Source: Rhodococcus sp. CH91 (GTDB taxonomy: Bacteria; Actinomycetota; Actinomycetes; Mycobacteriales; Mycobacteriaceae). From it: a DNA stretch of 64,000 nucleotides. Position numbers and translations under genes: made by a program. The notes under the pieces were generated by a model. The model was not told the origin of the DNA, searched no databases, and saw only the letters and a program-made list of their open reading frames with translations. Where the stretch lies: positions 282,754 to 346,753 of the forward strand of contig NZ_JAKFYR010000005.1 of the NCBI RefSeq assembly GCF_022554085.1, in the 5' to 3' direction. This document shows, piece by piece, positions 33,508 through 42,078 of the stretch (positions within the stretch are counted from its first letter, which is position 1; each line of letters opens with the position of its first letter).

Positions 33508-33531
33508 TCAACTGTCGGCGGCCGCGTCCGC

Positions 33532-34488
33532 TCAGGGCAGGTGAGGCAGCACCGCGTCGCCGAACGTGTCGATGAACGGGCGCTGGTCGGCCCCGACATG
33601 GTGCAGGTAGATCTCGTCGAAACCCAGTTCGGCGAACCCGCGGAGACGGTCGACGTGTTCGGCGGGATCGTCGGACACGATCACCGCACCCGCCAGATCG
33701 CGGTCGCCGAGTTCGGCGGCGTACGCCTCGAACTCCTCGGGCGTCGCGAGGTCGGCCATGAGGCCGGGACCCAGGACGTTGGTGAGCCACTGTTCCCGCG
33801 CGACCGCCAGTGCCTGCTCCCGATCCGTCCCCCAGCAGAGATGGACCTGCAGCACGGTCCGTCCGGTTCCGCCGCCGTCGCGGTAGGCGTCGAGGATCAC
33901 GCGCAGGTCGCCGAGCGGTGCGTTCACGGTGACGAGACCGTCGACCCGGTCGGCGAAGCGACCGGCTGTCCCGGGAGTCAGTGCAGGAAGCAGCATCTCG
34001 ACCGGAACGGGTGGGCGGTCCCAGATCCGTCCGCGGTCGACCGTCACCGCGCCGTGGTGATCGACGGTCTCGCCGGCGTGCAGTCGCCGGACGATGTCGA
34101 GGTTCTCGCCGAGGATCTGCTGGCGCTGCTCCTTGGATGGCCACTGCGTCCCGGACATACGTTCGTTGCAGTGCTCTCCGCTTCCGAGCGCGAACCAGAA
34201 GCGTTGCGGGAACATAGATGCCAGAGTTGCGGTGGCCTGGGCGGTGACGACGGGATGGTAGCGATAGCCGGTGGCGGTGACGACGCCGAAGCGGAGTTCC
34301 GTGGTGGCCAGTGCCGCACCGAGCCACGACCATGCGAATCCCGAATGGCCCTGCCGGTGAGACCACGGCTCGATGTGATCCGAACACATCGCCGCCTCGA
34401 AACCGGCTGCTTCGGCGAGCCGGACGTCCTCGAGCAGGCGCGACGGCGCGACCTGCTCGTGCGAGGCGTGAAAACCTATCAGCGTCAT
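33532..34488 (-). CDS. LLM-class flavin-dependent oxidoreductase
   Basis: A 318-residue luciferase-like TIM-barrel protein: MTLIGFHASHEQVAPSRLLE, GFEAAMCSDHIEPWS, RFWFALGSGEHCNERMSG, VEMLLPALTPGTAGRFADR and GFDEIYLHHVG. The pattern is close to the F420-dependent glucose-6-phosphate dehydrogenase group, but whether it uses F420 or FMN cannot be read with certainty. GGAGGAG precedes the ATG. It follows the GH15 gene on the same strand by 28 bases and is probably cotranscribed with it. Confidence 0.85.
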   Translation of the reverse strand: MTLIGFHASHEQVAPSRLLEDVRLAEAAGFEAAMCSDHIEPWSHRQGHSGFAWSWLGAALATTELRFGVVTATGYRYHPVVTAQATATLASMFPQRFWFALGSGEHCNERMSGTQWPSKEQRQQILGENLDIVRRLHAGETVDHHGAVTVDRGRIWDRPPVPVEMLLPALTPGTAGRFADRVDGLVTVNAPLGDLRVILDAYRDGGGTGRTVLQVHLCWGTDREQALAVAREQWLTNVLGPGLMADLATPEEFEAYAAELGDRDLAGAVIVSDDPAEHVDRLRGFAELGFDEIYLHHVGADQRPFIDTFGDAVLPHLP

Positions 34489-34516
34489 TCCGGTTCGCTC
34501 CTCCGGTCCGTTGCGG

Positions 34517-36286
34517 TCAGTATTTCTCGATGAGAGTCAGTGCGGCCGTCATGAGTGCGAGGTGGCTCAGTCCTTGGGGGAGGTTGCCGCGGAATGTCCC
34601 GTCCTCGGCGATCATCTCCGCGAACAGGCCCACGTCGTTGGCGAGCGGTACGAGTTCTCCCATCAGAGTGGTGGCGTCGTCGGTCCGGCCCGTTTCGGCC
34701 AGTGCCGCGACCATCCAGAACGCGCACGCGACGAACGTCCCTTCCTCCTTCTCGGCTCCACTGAACCGGTAGAGCAGCGGCCCGCGCCCGAGTTCCTGCC
34801 GCAGGGCGTCGCAGGTGGCCCGCATGCGCGGGCCCCGGTCGTACCCTCCGACCGCGCCGAGCAGTACCGAGGCGTCCAGTCGATCGGTGCCCGGATAGGC
34901 GGTGTAACAACCGCGTTCGTCCGACCAGCAGTTCTCCTCGATCCATTCGCGGATGAGATCGCGCTCGCGGCGCCAGCGATCCACCGAGCCCGGGATCTGC
35001 CCGACCTCGGCGAGTCGGACCGCGCGATCGAGCGCATGCCAGCAGGACATCTTCGAATTGGTGTAGTGCTCACGCTCGAGCAGTTCCCAGATGCCGTGGT
35101 CGGGTTGCTGCCACACATCGCAGGTGTGGTCGGCGATCCGCACGAGCAATCGCGCGGTGGCGATGTCGAGGACGTAACCCTCGCTGCTGTAGAGGGTCAC
35201 GATCTCGAACAGGTCGCCGTAGATCCCCAGCTGGAGTTGACCTGCCGCCCGGTTCCCCTCCACCACCGGTCCGATACCCCGCCACCCGGGGACGTCGAGT
35301 TGCTGCTCGTCGTCCGGCTTTCCGCCGTCCAGCCGGGTGAACACCTCCGCGTCGGCGCCCTGCTCGCGCACCACGCGCAGCAGCCAGCTCATCGCCGCAT
35401 GGACCTCCTCGCGATCACCGAGGCGGATCAGCGCGTGCAGGGTGTACGCCGCGTCGCGCACCCACGCGAAGCGATAGTCCCAGTTCTTCCCGCCGTTCGG
35501 GTTCTCCGGAACGGAAGTGGTCGCTGCCGCGGCGATGGCACCGGAACGGTTCTGCAGCAGCTTCAAGGCCAGAGCGCTACGGATCACCTCGTCGGCCCAC
35601 GGACCGTCGTAGTGCAGGAGCGAGGACCACTGCATCCAGCGGTCGATCGTGCGGTCGATGTTGGCATCGACGACATCGGAGTCCGGCAGCGGTAGAGGTT
35701 CGTTCTCCGTGGACACCACCGCCACGAGGTGCCGGGAGCCGGCGGAGGTGACGAATCGCCCCCCGATCGAGCGGTGATCGACCTCGAGCTCTCCCGCGTC
35801 GGCGGTTCGGACGCCGATGTTCACCGCCCCGACCCGCAGGACGGGACCGTGCTCGGTACGGTCGCACCAGGGCTGATACCGGCCCAGTCCGGTACCGGGT
35901 GCGACGACCCACCGCATCGCGACCTGCCCGTCGAGTCCTTCGACACGCCGGGCCAGCTCGCCCCAGGGCAGCCGCCCGGCGATCCCCGTGTCGATCGAGT
36001 CGGTCACGCGGACCCGGCCCTGCGCCGTGGTGAACACGGTGCTCAGCACGTTGGTACCGGGCACGTAGGTGCGTTCGGTGGTGAAGTCACCGACGGGACA
36101 CAGTTCGACGGCACCACCGGCGGGGGCGTCGAGCAGGCGCGCGAAGACCGGCCGCGAATCGAGATAGGGCACCGGATACCAGTCCACCGATCCGTCCTCG
36201 GCGACGAGAGCGACGGTGTCCCCGTCGCCCAGTGCCGCATAGGAACGCAGATCCGCGTAACCGTCGTGGTCGCGGGCAGGGGTCAC
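34517..36286 (-). CDS. Glycoside hydrolase family 15 protein (glucoamylase/trehalase type)
   Basis: A 589-residue cytoplasmic enzyme. An N-terminal beta domain (about 1-230) precedes the catalytic (alpha/alpha) barrel with GGKNWDYRFAWVRDAAYTLH and CWSDERGCYTAYPGTDRLDA and GPLLYRFSGAEKEEGTFVAC, as in actinobacterial GH15 proteins; mycobacterial members (Rv2402 type) are trehalases. The predicted substrate is trehalose or short alpha-glucans. The GTG start has GAGGAGG before it. Divergent from the Na+/H+ antiporter gene, which raises the possibility of joint osmotic control. Confidence 0.88.
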   Translation of the reverse strand: MTPARDHDGYADLRSYAALGDGDTVALVAEDGSVDWYPVPYLDSRPVFARLLDAPAGGAVELCPVGDFTTERTYVPGTNVLSTVFTTAQGRVRVTDSIDTGIAGRLPWGELARRVEGLDGQVAMRWVVAPGTGLGRYQPWCDRTEHGPVLRVGAVNIGVRTADAGELEVDHRSIGGRFVTSAGSRHLVAVVSTENEPLPLPDSDVVDANIDRTIDRWMQWSSLLHYDGPWADEVIRSALALKLLQNRSGAIAAAATTSVPENPNGGKNWDYRFAWVRDAAYTLHALIRLGDREEVHAAMSWLLRVVREQGADAEVFTRLDGGKPDDEQQLDVPGWRGIGPVVEGNRAAGQLQLGIYGDLFEIVTLYSSEGYVLDIATARLLVRIADHTCDVWQQPDHGIWELLEREHYTNSKMSCWHALDRAVRLAEVGQIPGSVDRWRRERDLIREWIEENCWSDERGCYTAYPGTDRLDASVLLGAVGGYDRGPRMRATCDALRQELGRGPLLYRFSGAEKEEGTFVACAFWMVAALAETGRTDDATTLMGELVPLANDVGLFAEMIAEDGTFRGNLPQGLSHLALMTAALTLIEKY

Positions 36287-36436
36287 ACGCCCTCCTCGTC
36301 ATCGGCCTGGTACACGACGTCGACCGGTGCATACCCGTGCCGGACGGCCGCAAACGGACGGCAGCGTGCGTCCGGACGGACGGCGCCTGTGTCAGGATCA
36401 CAGCGTGAACCGGACTTTCGGCGCGGTGCCCTCGCC

Positions 36437-38083
36437 ATGAACGGTGCCTGGATCCTGCTGGTCGTCATCGCCGGAATCGCGGTGGCCGCCGTCGCGACGC
36501 GACGCGATCTGCAGGCTCCGCTCGTGCTGGTCGCGGTCGGGGCGCTGGTGTCCTTCGCGCCGGGATTACCCCGCCTCGAGCTGCACCCGGACATCATTCT
36601 CGGGGTGGTGCTGCCGCCGCTGCTGTACTCGTCGGCACTGCGTTTCTCGGTACCGACCTTCCGGCAGTATCTGCCCTCGATCCTGCGCCTGGGGATCCTC
36701 ACCGTCCTGGTGACGGCCTTCGTCGTGGCGTGGGCGGCGTCGGCGGTGATCGCCTCGTTGACCTTCGGCGCCGCACTCGTACTCGGGGCGGTGGTCGCGC
36801 CCACGGATGCCGTCAGCGCCGTCGCGGTGGGGCAGCGACTCGGACTGCCCAGGAGAGTGATCGCGGTGCTGACGGGCGAGGGCCTGGTCAACGACGCCAC
36901 GGCCCTGACATTGTTCACCGTCGCTGTCTCGGCCGTGACCGGCACACACTTCTTCACCGACTCCCCGCTGGCGTTCTTCGCCTACGAAGTGGCCGGCGGC
37001 GTGGTGGTCGGCTTGGTGCTCGCGTTCGTCGTGCACCGGATCCGGACCCGGATGTACGACTCGCCGCTCGAGACCGTGCTGGGACTCGTACTACCGTTCG
37101 CCGCCTACCTCGCCGCGGAGGAACTCCACACCTCCGGAGTGCTCGCGGTGGTCGTCGCCGGACTGTATCTCGGGCATCGGGCGACGGATGCTTCCGTGAG
37201 TACACGGATCCAGGAACGCGCGGTGTGGAAGAGCATCGACGTGATGCTCGAGACCTTCGTCTTCGCGTACATGGGCCTGCAGTTCCGTTTCGTGCTCGAC
37301 GAGGTCCGGCAGAGCGGCGTCGAACTGCATCTCGCGCTGCTGGGATCGTGCGCGGTGCTGCTCGTGGTGATGACCGTGCGACCCGCATGGAGTCTGCTGC
37401 ACTGGTCGCGGCGCGCACTCGTGCGTCGTCTCGGGTCCGAGCGGCTCGGCCGCGATCCGCTGAGCCTGCGCGAACACCTGGTGGTCTCGTGGGCGGGGAT
37501 GCGCGGAGTGGTCACCCTCGCGGCGGCCGGTGGCGTACCCGTGACCCTCGCCTCCGGCGCCGACTTCCCGGGGCGGGAGATGATCCAGATCTGCGCCCTG
37601 GTCGTCGCCGTCGGCACCTTGCTCATCCAGGGCGCGACGATGCCCTGGCTCATCCGCCGCCTCGACGTCACCGACCCCTACGAGCGCCTGCGTACGGAGG
37701 AACAGTTCGCACTCGCCAGACGGATCTCCTCGGTGTCGGACGAACGCGCACTCCGGGCACTCGCCGAGCGCCCTCCGGACGGTACGGATCCGGAAATCTA
37801 CGGCCGCGTACTCGAGCGGGTGCGTACGGCCCTGCAGGCACGCGAGGAGGCCCGCGACGTCGAGGCCGCCGCCGAGGATGCCGGTACCGGGATGGCCGCA
37901 CTGTTCGACAGCATCCGGCGGACGACTCTGCGCGCCCGTCGTCAGGACCTCATCGAAGCACGCGATGGGGGTGAACTCGACGACGAGATCCTCCGCGATC
38001 TCCTCGAGAGCCTCGATATCGAGGAAGCGGCGGTGGAGGAGCGCATCCGCCGCCGTCGCGGCGACGACATCATGCGCCGGTAG
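36437..38083 (+). CDS. Na+/H+ antiporter, CPA1 (NhaP) family
   Basis: A 548-residue membrane protein with about twelve segments in the first 400 residues. GAVVAPTDAVSAVAVGQRLG and TGEGLVNDATALTLFTVAV carry the transport-site residues (the TD and ND pairs), and WAGMRGVVTLAAAGGVPV is the conserved arginine region of the family. The last 140 residues are a charged, helical cytoplasmic tail. It would exchange Na+ or K+ for protons to control pH and salt. The SulP gene starts 11 bases after its stop, so they are cotranscribed. Confidence 0.9.
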   Translation: MNGAWILLVVIAGIAVAAVATRRDLQAPLVLVAVGALVSFAPGLPRLELHPDIILGVVLPPLLYSSALRFSVPTFRQYLPSILRLGILTVLVTAFVVAWAASAVIASLTFGAALVLGAVVAPTDAVSAVAVGQRLGLPRRVIAVLTGEGLVNDATALTLFTVAVSAVTGTHFFTDSPLAFFAYEVAGGVVVGLVLAFVVHRIRTRMYDSPLETVLGLVLPFAAYLAAEELHTSGVLAVVVAGLYLGHRATDASVSTRIQERAVWKSIDVMLETFVFAYMGLQFRFVLDEVRQSGVELHLALLGSCAVLLVVMTVRPAWSLLHWSRRALVRRLGSERLGRDPLSLREHLVVSWAGMRGVVTLAAAGGVPVTLASGADFPGREMIQICALVVAVGTLLIQGATMPWLIRRLDVTDPYERLRTEEQFALARRISSVSDERALRALAERPPDGTDPEIYGRVLERVRTALQAREEARDVEAAAEDAGTGMAALFDSIRRTTLRARRQDLIEARDGGELDDEILRDLLESLDIEEAAVEERIRRRRGDDIMRR

Positions 38084-38094
38084 AATTTCCGCAA

Positions 38095-39630
38095 GTGAAC
38101 ACCCCGCACGGTGCGGAAGTCGCACCGCAGGATCCCGCCTCGGTGATCTCCGTCCGCTCCGCTCTCCGCTCACCCGCACGCCTGAAGACCGAACTTCTCG
38201 CCGGTCTCGTGGTGGCGCTGGCCCTGATCCCGGAAGCCATCGCCTTCTCGGTCATCGCCGGTGTCGACCCTCGGGTGGGTCTGTTCGCCTCGGTGACGAT
38301 GGCGATCACCATCGCGTTCGTCGGTGGGCGGCCGGCGATGATCTCGGCGTCCACCGCCGCCGTCGCCCTGGTGATCGCTCCGGTCTCCCGGCAGTACGGG
38401 GTGGACCATCTCATCGCGACGGTGGTCCTGGGCGGTCTCTTCCAGATCCTGCTCAGCGTCCTCGGCGTCGCCAAGCTCATGAGATTCGTGCCGCGCAGTG
38501 TCATGGTCGGTTTCGTCAACTCGCTCGCGATACTGGTCTTCGTCGCACAGATCCCGCACCTCGTGGACGTGCCGTGGATGGTCTATCCGCTGGTGGCCGC
38601 AGGAATCCTGGTGCTGGTGTTCCTCCCGAGGATCAGCGAGGCCGTCCCGGCCCCGCTCGTCGCCATCGTCCTCCTCACCGTCGTGACGGTGACCTTCTCG
38701 CTGAACGTGCCGGACGTCGCGGACCAGGGTGAACTGCCGGAGAGCCTGCCGTCGCTCCTCCTCCCCGATGTGCCGCCGACCTTCGAGACCTTCGAGATCC
38801 TCGCCCCGTACGCGCTGGCCATGGCCCTCGTCGGACTCATGGAATCGCTCATGACCGCCAAGCTCGTCGACGACATCACCGATACCCCCTCGAACAAGAC
38901 CCGGGAAGGCTGGGGCCAGGGCATCGCCAACATCGTGACGGGATTCTTCGGTGGCATGGGCGGATGCGCGGTGGTCGGCCAGACCATGATGAACGTGAAG
39001 GTCTCCGGGGCACGCACTCGCCTGTCCACCCTCGCCGCCGGAGTGTTCCTCCTGGTTCTCGTGGTCGCGCTCGGCGACGTCGTCGGTCTGGTGCCGATGG
39101 CCGCGCTCGTCGCCGTGATGATCATGGTGTCGATCGCGACCGTCGACTGGCACAGCGTGCACCCGCGCACGCTGAGGCTGATGCCGTTCAGCGAGACCCT
39201 CGTCATGCTCGTCACCGTCGTCGCGACGGTGAGCACCGGCAATCTCGCCATCGGTGTCACACTCGGGGTGCTCACGGCGATGGTGCTCTTCGCCCGTCGC
39301 GTCGCCCACATGACTTCCGTCGAGAAGATCGTCGCCGCGGACACCGACGGCGACGGCAGTGTGGACAGGTGCACCTACCGGGTGACGGGTGAATTGTTCT
39401 GGGCGTCGAGCAACGACCTCGTCCACCGTTTCGACTATCTCGGCGATCCCGCCGAGGTCGTCATCGATCTCACCGACGCCGACGTCTGGGACGCATCCAC
39501 CGTGGCGACACTCGATGCGATCCAGCACAAATACGCGGCCAAGGGCAAGACGGTCACGATCGTCGGACTCGACGGGGCCGGCCTGGAACGGCTTCGGCGG
39601 CTCTCCGGGCGGCTCGGAGAGAGCCACTGA
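38095..39630 (+). CDS. SulP-family anion transporter with STAS domain
   Basis: A 511-residue transporter: about eleven membrane segments with LVVALALIPEAIAFSVIAGV, FVGGRPAMISASTAAVALVI and MALVGLMESLMTAKLVDDIT, then a cytoplasmic STAS domain (about 420-505; VVIDLTDADVWDASTVATLD). Members carry sulphate, bicarbonate or other anions with protons or sodium. The GTG start follows the antiporter stop closely. Pairing with a Na+/H+ antiporter would fit sodium-driven bicarbonate uptake, which is inference. Confidence 0.9.
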   Translation: MNTPHGAEVAPQDPASVISVRSALRSPARLKTELLAGLVVALALIPEAIAFSVIAGVDPRVGLFASVTMAITIAFVGGRPAMISASTAAVALVIAPVSRQYGVDHLIATVVLGGLFQILLSVLGVAKLMRFVPRSVMVGFVNSLAILVFVAQIPHLVDVPWMVYPLVAAGILVLVFLPRISEAVPAPLVAIVLLTVVTVTFSLNVPDVADQGELPESLPSLLLPDVPPTFETFEILAPYALAMALVGLMESLMTAKLVDDITDTPSNKTREGWGQGIANIVTGFFGGMGGCAVVGQTMMNVKVSGARTRLSTLAAGVFLLVLVVALGDVVGLVPMAALVAVMIMVSIATVDWHSVHPRTLRLMPFSETLVMLVTVVATVSTGNLAIGVTLGVLTAMVLFARRVAHMTSVEKIVAADTDGDGSVDRCTYRVTGELFWASSNDLVHRFDYLGDPAEVVIDLTDADVWDASTVATLDAIQHKYAAKGKTVTIVGLDGAGLERLRRLSGRLGESH

Positions 39631-39676
39631 TCGTGCGTTCCGGGGCCGGCCCACCCCTCCGACGTAACGTGAGCGC

Positions 39677-40891
39677 ATGATCGCGATCGAACTCGCCGTG
39701 GCAGTTCTGCTCCTGGTGCTGGTCGTGGTCTCGGTGGTGTTGTGGACCCGGCGCGTGGTCACCACGCCCGCCGAACGTGCCGTCCACACGACTCTGCACA
39801 CGGCATCCCTCGCGGCCCGGCCGCTGCGCTCCGGACTCGACGCCTCGTCGGCCCAGGAGGCCGCTCCCCACCTGCGGATGTTGCTCGCCGAGGCACGCGC
39901 CGTGGCGTTGCTGGACGAGAGCGGTGCCCTGCTCGCGTGGGACGGCCCCTTCGAGGAGTTGACGGAGGAGATGCAGGAGGCGGCGGCGCGCGCGGTCGCC
40001 GACGAGCGCCGCGTACTCGTCGGCCACCACGACCTCCGTCGTGTGCACGGTGATGCCGCGGCCCGCGCGCTGGTCGCCCAGCCGCTGGTCGTCGAGCACG
40101 TAGGTGTCGTGGGGGTCCTCGGGGTGGTGACCACCGTCGAGCCCGGCCCGGCGCTGCTCGGGGCGATCACCGAGGTCGCCCGGTACGCCTGCAGCCAGAT
40201 CGAACTCGCCGAACTCGACGCCTCCCGGGCCCGGCTCGACCGCGCCGAGGTCCGGGCGCTGCGCGCCCAGATCAGTCCGCACTTCATCTACAACGCTCTG
40301 AACACGGTGGCGTCGTTCGTCCGCACCGACCCCGACCGGGCCCGTGAACTCCTGCTCGATTTCGCCGACTTCACCCGCTACTCGTTCCGGGCGGCGGGGG
40401 AGTACACCCTCCTCGCCGAGGAACTGCGCAACATCGACCGCTATCTCACGCTCGAACGCGCCCGCTTCGGCAACGCTCTCGAGGTGCGCCTGCAGATCGC
40501 GCCGGAAGTGCTCAACGTGACGTTGCCGTTCCTGGCGTTGCAGCCGCTCGTGGAGAACGCCGTGCGGCACGGCATCGGCGGAACGACCACCCGCACCGGG
40601 ACGATCACCATCACCGCGGCGGACGAGGGCACCGACTGCGTCATCAGCGTCGAGGACGACGGCATCGGCATGGACCCGGAACTGCTGAGATCGGGCACGC
40701 TCGACGCGATCGCCGAGAGCGAGCACGGCAGCGGAGTCCGGGAGTCGGCCCATGTGGGTCTCGCCAACGTCGACGACCGATTACGCGCGGCGTTCGGGAA
40801 CGATTACGGTCTCGTGGTGGAAACCGCGCCCGGCGCCGGCACCCGGGTGAGTATGCGGGTACCGAAGTTCCGGGCGGGTATCCGGCCGTGA
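39677..40891 (+). CDS. LytS-type sensor histidine kinase
   Basis: A 404-residue kinase with one N-terminal membrane segment (about 5-25), a GAF-like sensor region (about 60-180), the his_kinase motif RAQISPHFIYNALNTVASFV with the phosphorylated histidine, and an ATPase domain with QPLVENAVRHGIGG and EDDGIGMDPE. The multi-span 5TM-LytS domain of E. coli BtsS is absent. It is followed by a LytTR response regulator and two transport genes in one operon. LytS/LytTR pairs next to transporters often sense pyruvate or related acids. Confidence 0.9.
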   Translation: MIAIELAVAVLLLVLVVVSVVLWTRRVVTTPAERAVHTTLHTASLAARPLRSGLDASSAQEAAPHLRMLLAEARAVALLDESGALLAWDGPFEELTEEMQEAAARAVADERRVLVGHHDLRRVHGDAAARALVAQPLVVEHVGVVGVLGVVTTVEPGPALLGAITEVARYACSQIELAELDASRARLDRAEVRALRAQISPHFIYNALNTVASFVRTDPDRARELLLDFADFTRYSFRAAGEYTLLAEELRNIDRYLTLERARFGNALEVRLQIAPEVLNVTLPFLALQPLVENAVRHGIGGTTTRTGTITITAADEGTDCVISVEDDGIGMDPELLRSGTLDAIAESEHGSGVRESAHVGLANVDDRLRAAFGNDYGLVVETAPGAGTRVSMRVPKFRAGIRP

Positions 40892-40922
40892 GATACACCC
40901 GACGTGGCACGATAGGTTCGCC

Positions 40923-41705
40923 GTGAACGAGATCACAGACAAGCTGACCGTGCTGGCGGTCGACGACGAACCGCCCGCCCTCGACGAGCTGGCCTTCCTG
41001 CTGCGGGCGCGGGACGAGATCGCCGCAGTCCATACCGCGAGCGACGCGACGACGGCGCTGCGGTTGCTGCGTGACGGAGGCGTCGACGCGGTCTTCCTGG
41101 ACATCAACATGCCCGGCCTGGACGGGCTCGAGCTCGCGGGCATCCTGCGCAACTTCGCGCTTCCCCCGGCGGTGGTGTTCGTGACCGCGCACGACGACCG
41201 TGCGGTCTCGGCGTTCGATCTCGGGGCCGTGGACTACGTCCTCAAACCGCTCCGGGAGGAACGGCTGGCCGAAGCGGTCCGCCGGATCGCCGACCGCCGC
41301 CGTCCCGGACCGATGGCGGCCGCAGACCCCGGGACGGGCGACGACGTGATCCCGGTGGAGCTCGGCGGAGTCACCACCCTCGTGTCGCGATCGTCGGTGC
41401 ACTGGGTCGAAGCCGAGGGCGACTACGCCCGCCTGCACACGGCGACCGGTTCGCATCTCGTCCGCATTCCCATATCGACGCTCGAGAACCGCTGGGCCGA
41501 CGCGGGCTTCCTGCGGGTCCACCGCTCCTATCTGGTGGCATTGCCGCTCGTGACCGGTATCCGCAGCGTGGGCTCCGGGCTCGTCGTGTGCCTGCGGGGG
41601 GAGGGCAACGCCGAACCCGTCGAGCTGCCGGTCAGCCGGCGGCACACCCGTGAGCTCAAGGACCGCCTCATCCGCGGGCCGATGCAGTCGTGGACGTCGC
41701 GATGA
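40923..41705 (+). CDS. LytTR-family response regulator
   Basis: A 260-residue regulator: receiver domain (about 8-125; acidic DDE at 14-16, phosphorylated Asp in VFLDINMPG at about 60, Lys in YVLKPL) and a LytTR DNA-binding domain (about 145-250; VHWVEAEGDYARLHT, FLRVHRSYLVAL). GTG start 31 bases after the kinase gene. LytTR proteins bind two 9-base direct repeats spaced by 12-13 bases; just such a pair lies before the mctB-like gene downstream. The stop overlaps the next start (ATGA). Confidence 0.92.
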   Translation: MNEITDKLTVLAVDDEPPALDELAFLLRARDEIAAVHTASDATTALRLLRDGGVDAVFLDINMPGLDGLELAGILRNFALPPAVVFVTAHDDRAVSAFDLGAVDYVLKPLREERLAEAVRRIADRRRPGPMAAADPGTGDDVIPVELGGVTTLVSRSSVHWVEAEGDYARLHTATGSHLVRIPISTLENRWADAGFLRVHRSYLVALPLVTGIRSVGSGLVVCLRGEGNAEPVELPVSRRHTRELKDRLIRGPMQSWTSR

Positions 41706-42073
41706 GCGCCGGCGGGACACCTCCGCAGCGTGAGCGAGTCGTGCTCGCCGAGCGGCGCGGAGCGCGCATGGTCCGTACGCGGGTCGAGGTGCAACAGCAG
41801 ACCGAGGTCGGCGACGCGATGGTCCGCGGCCTGGTCCGGGCGCAACTCGGGCTCGCACTGCGGGTCGCGCTGGCCACCGTGTGCCTGCTCGGGGCGCTGC
41901 CGGTGCTGTTCCACGTCGTTCCCGGGCTGGCGGAGGTGACGGTCCTCGGGATCCGGCTCCCGTGGTTGCTGCTCGGTGTGGTCGGCTACCCGGTGCTGCT
42001 CGGCATCGCATGGGTGTACGTGCGACTCGCCGAACGCAACGAGCAGGACTTCACCGCGCTCACCGACGATTGA
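41702..42073 (+). CDS. Small membrane partner of the sodium/solute symporter
   Basis: A 123-residue protein with a basic N-terminal part (about 1-45) and two hydrophobic segments (about 50-75 and 80-105). Small two-span proteins (DUF485/DUF4212-like) regularly precede acetate-type symporters, and the next gene is one. The ATG overlapping the LytTR stop was chosen; a GTG four codons earlier is possible but would extend the overlap. Weak sequence resemblance to the second such partner in the window (the mctB-like gene). Confidence 0.75.
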   Translation: MSAGGTPPQRERVVLAERRGARMVRTRVEVQQQTEVGDAMVRGLVRAQLGLALRVALATVCLLGALPVLFHVVPGLAEVTVLGIRLPWLLLGVVGYPVLLGIAWVYVRLAERNEQDFTALTDD

Positions 42074-42078
42074 CGGTC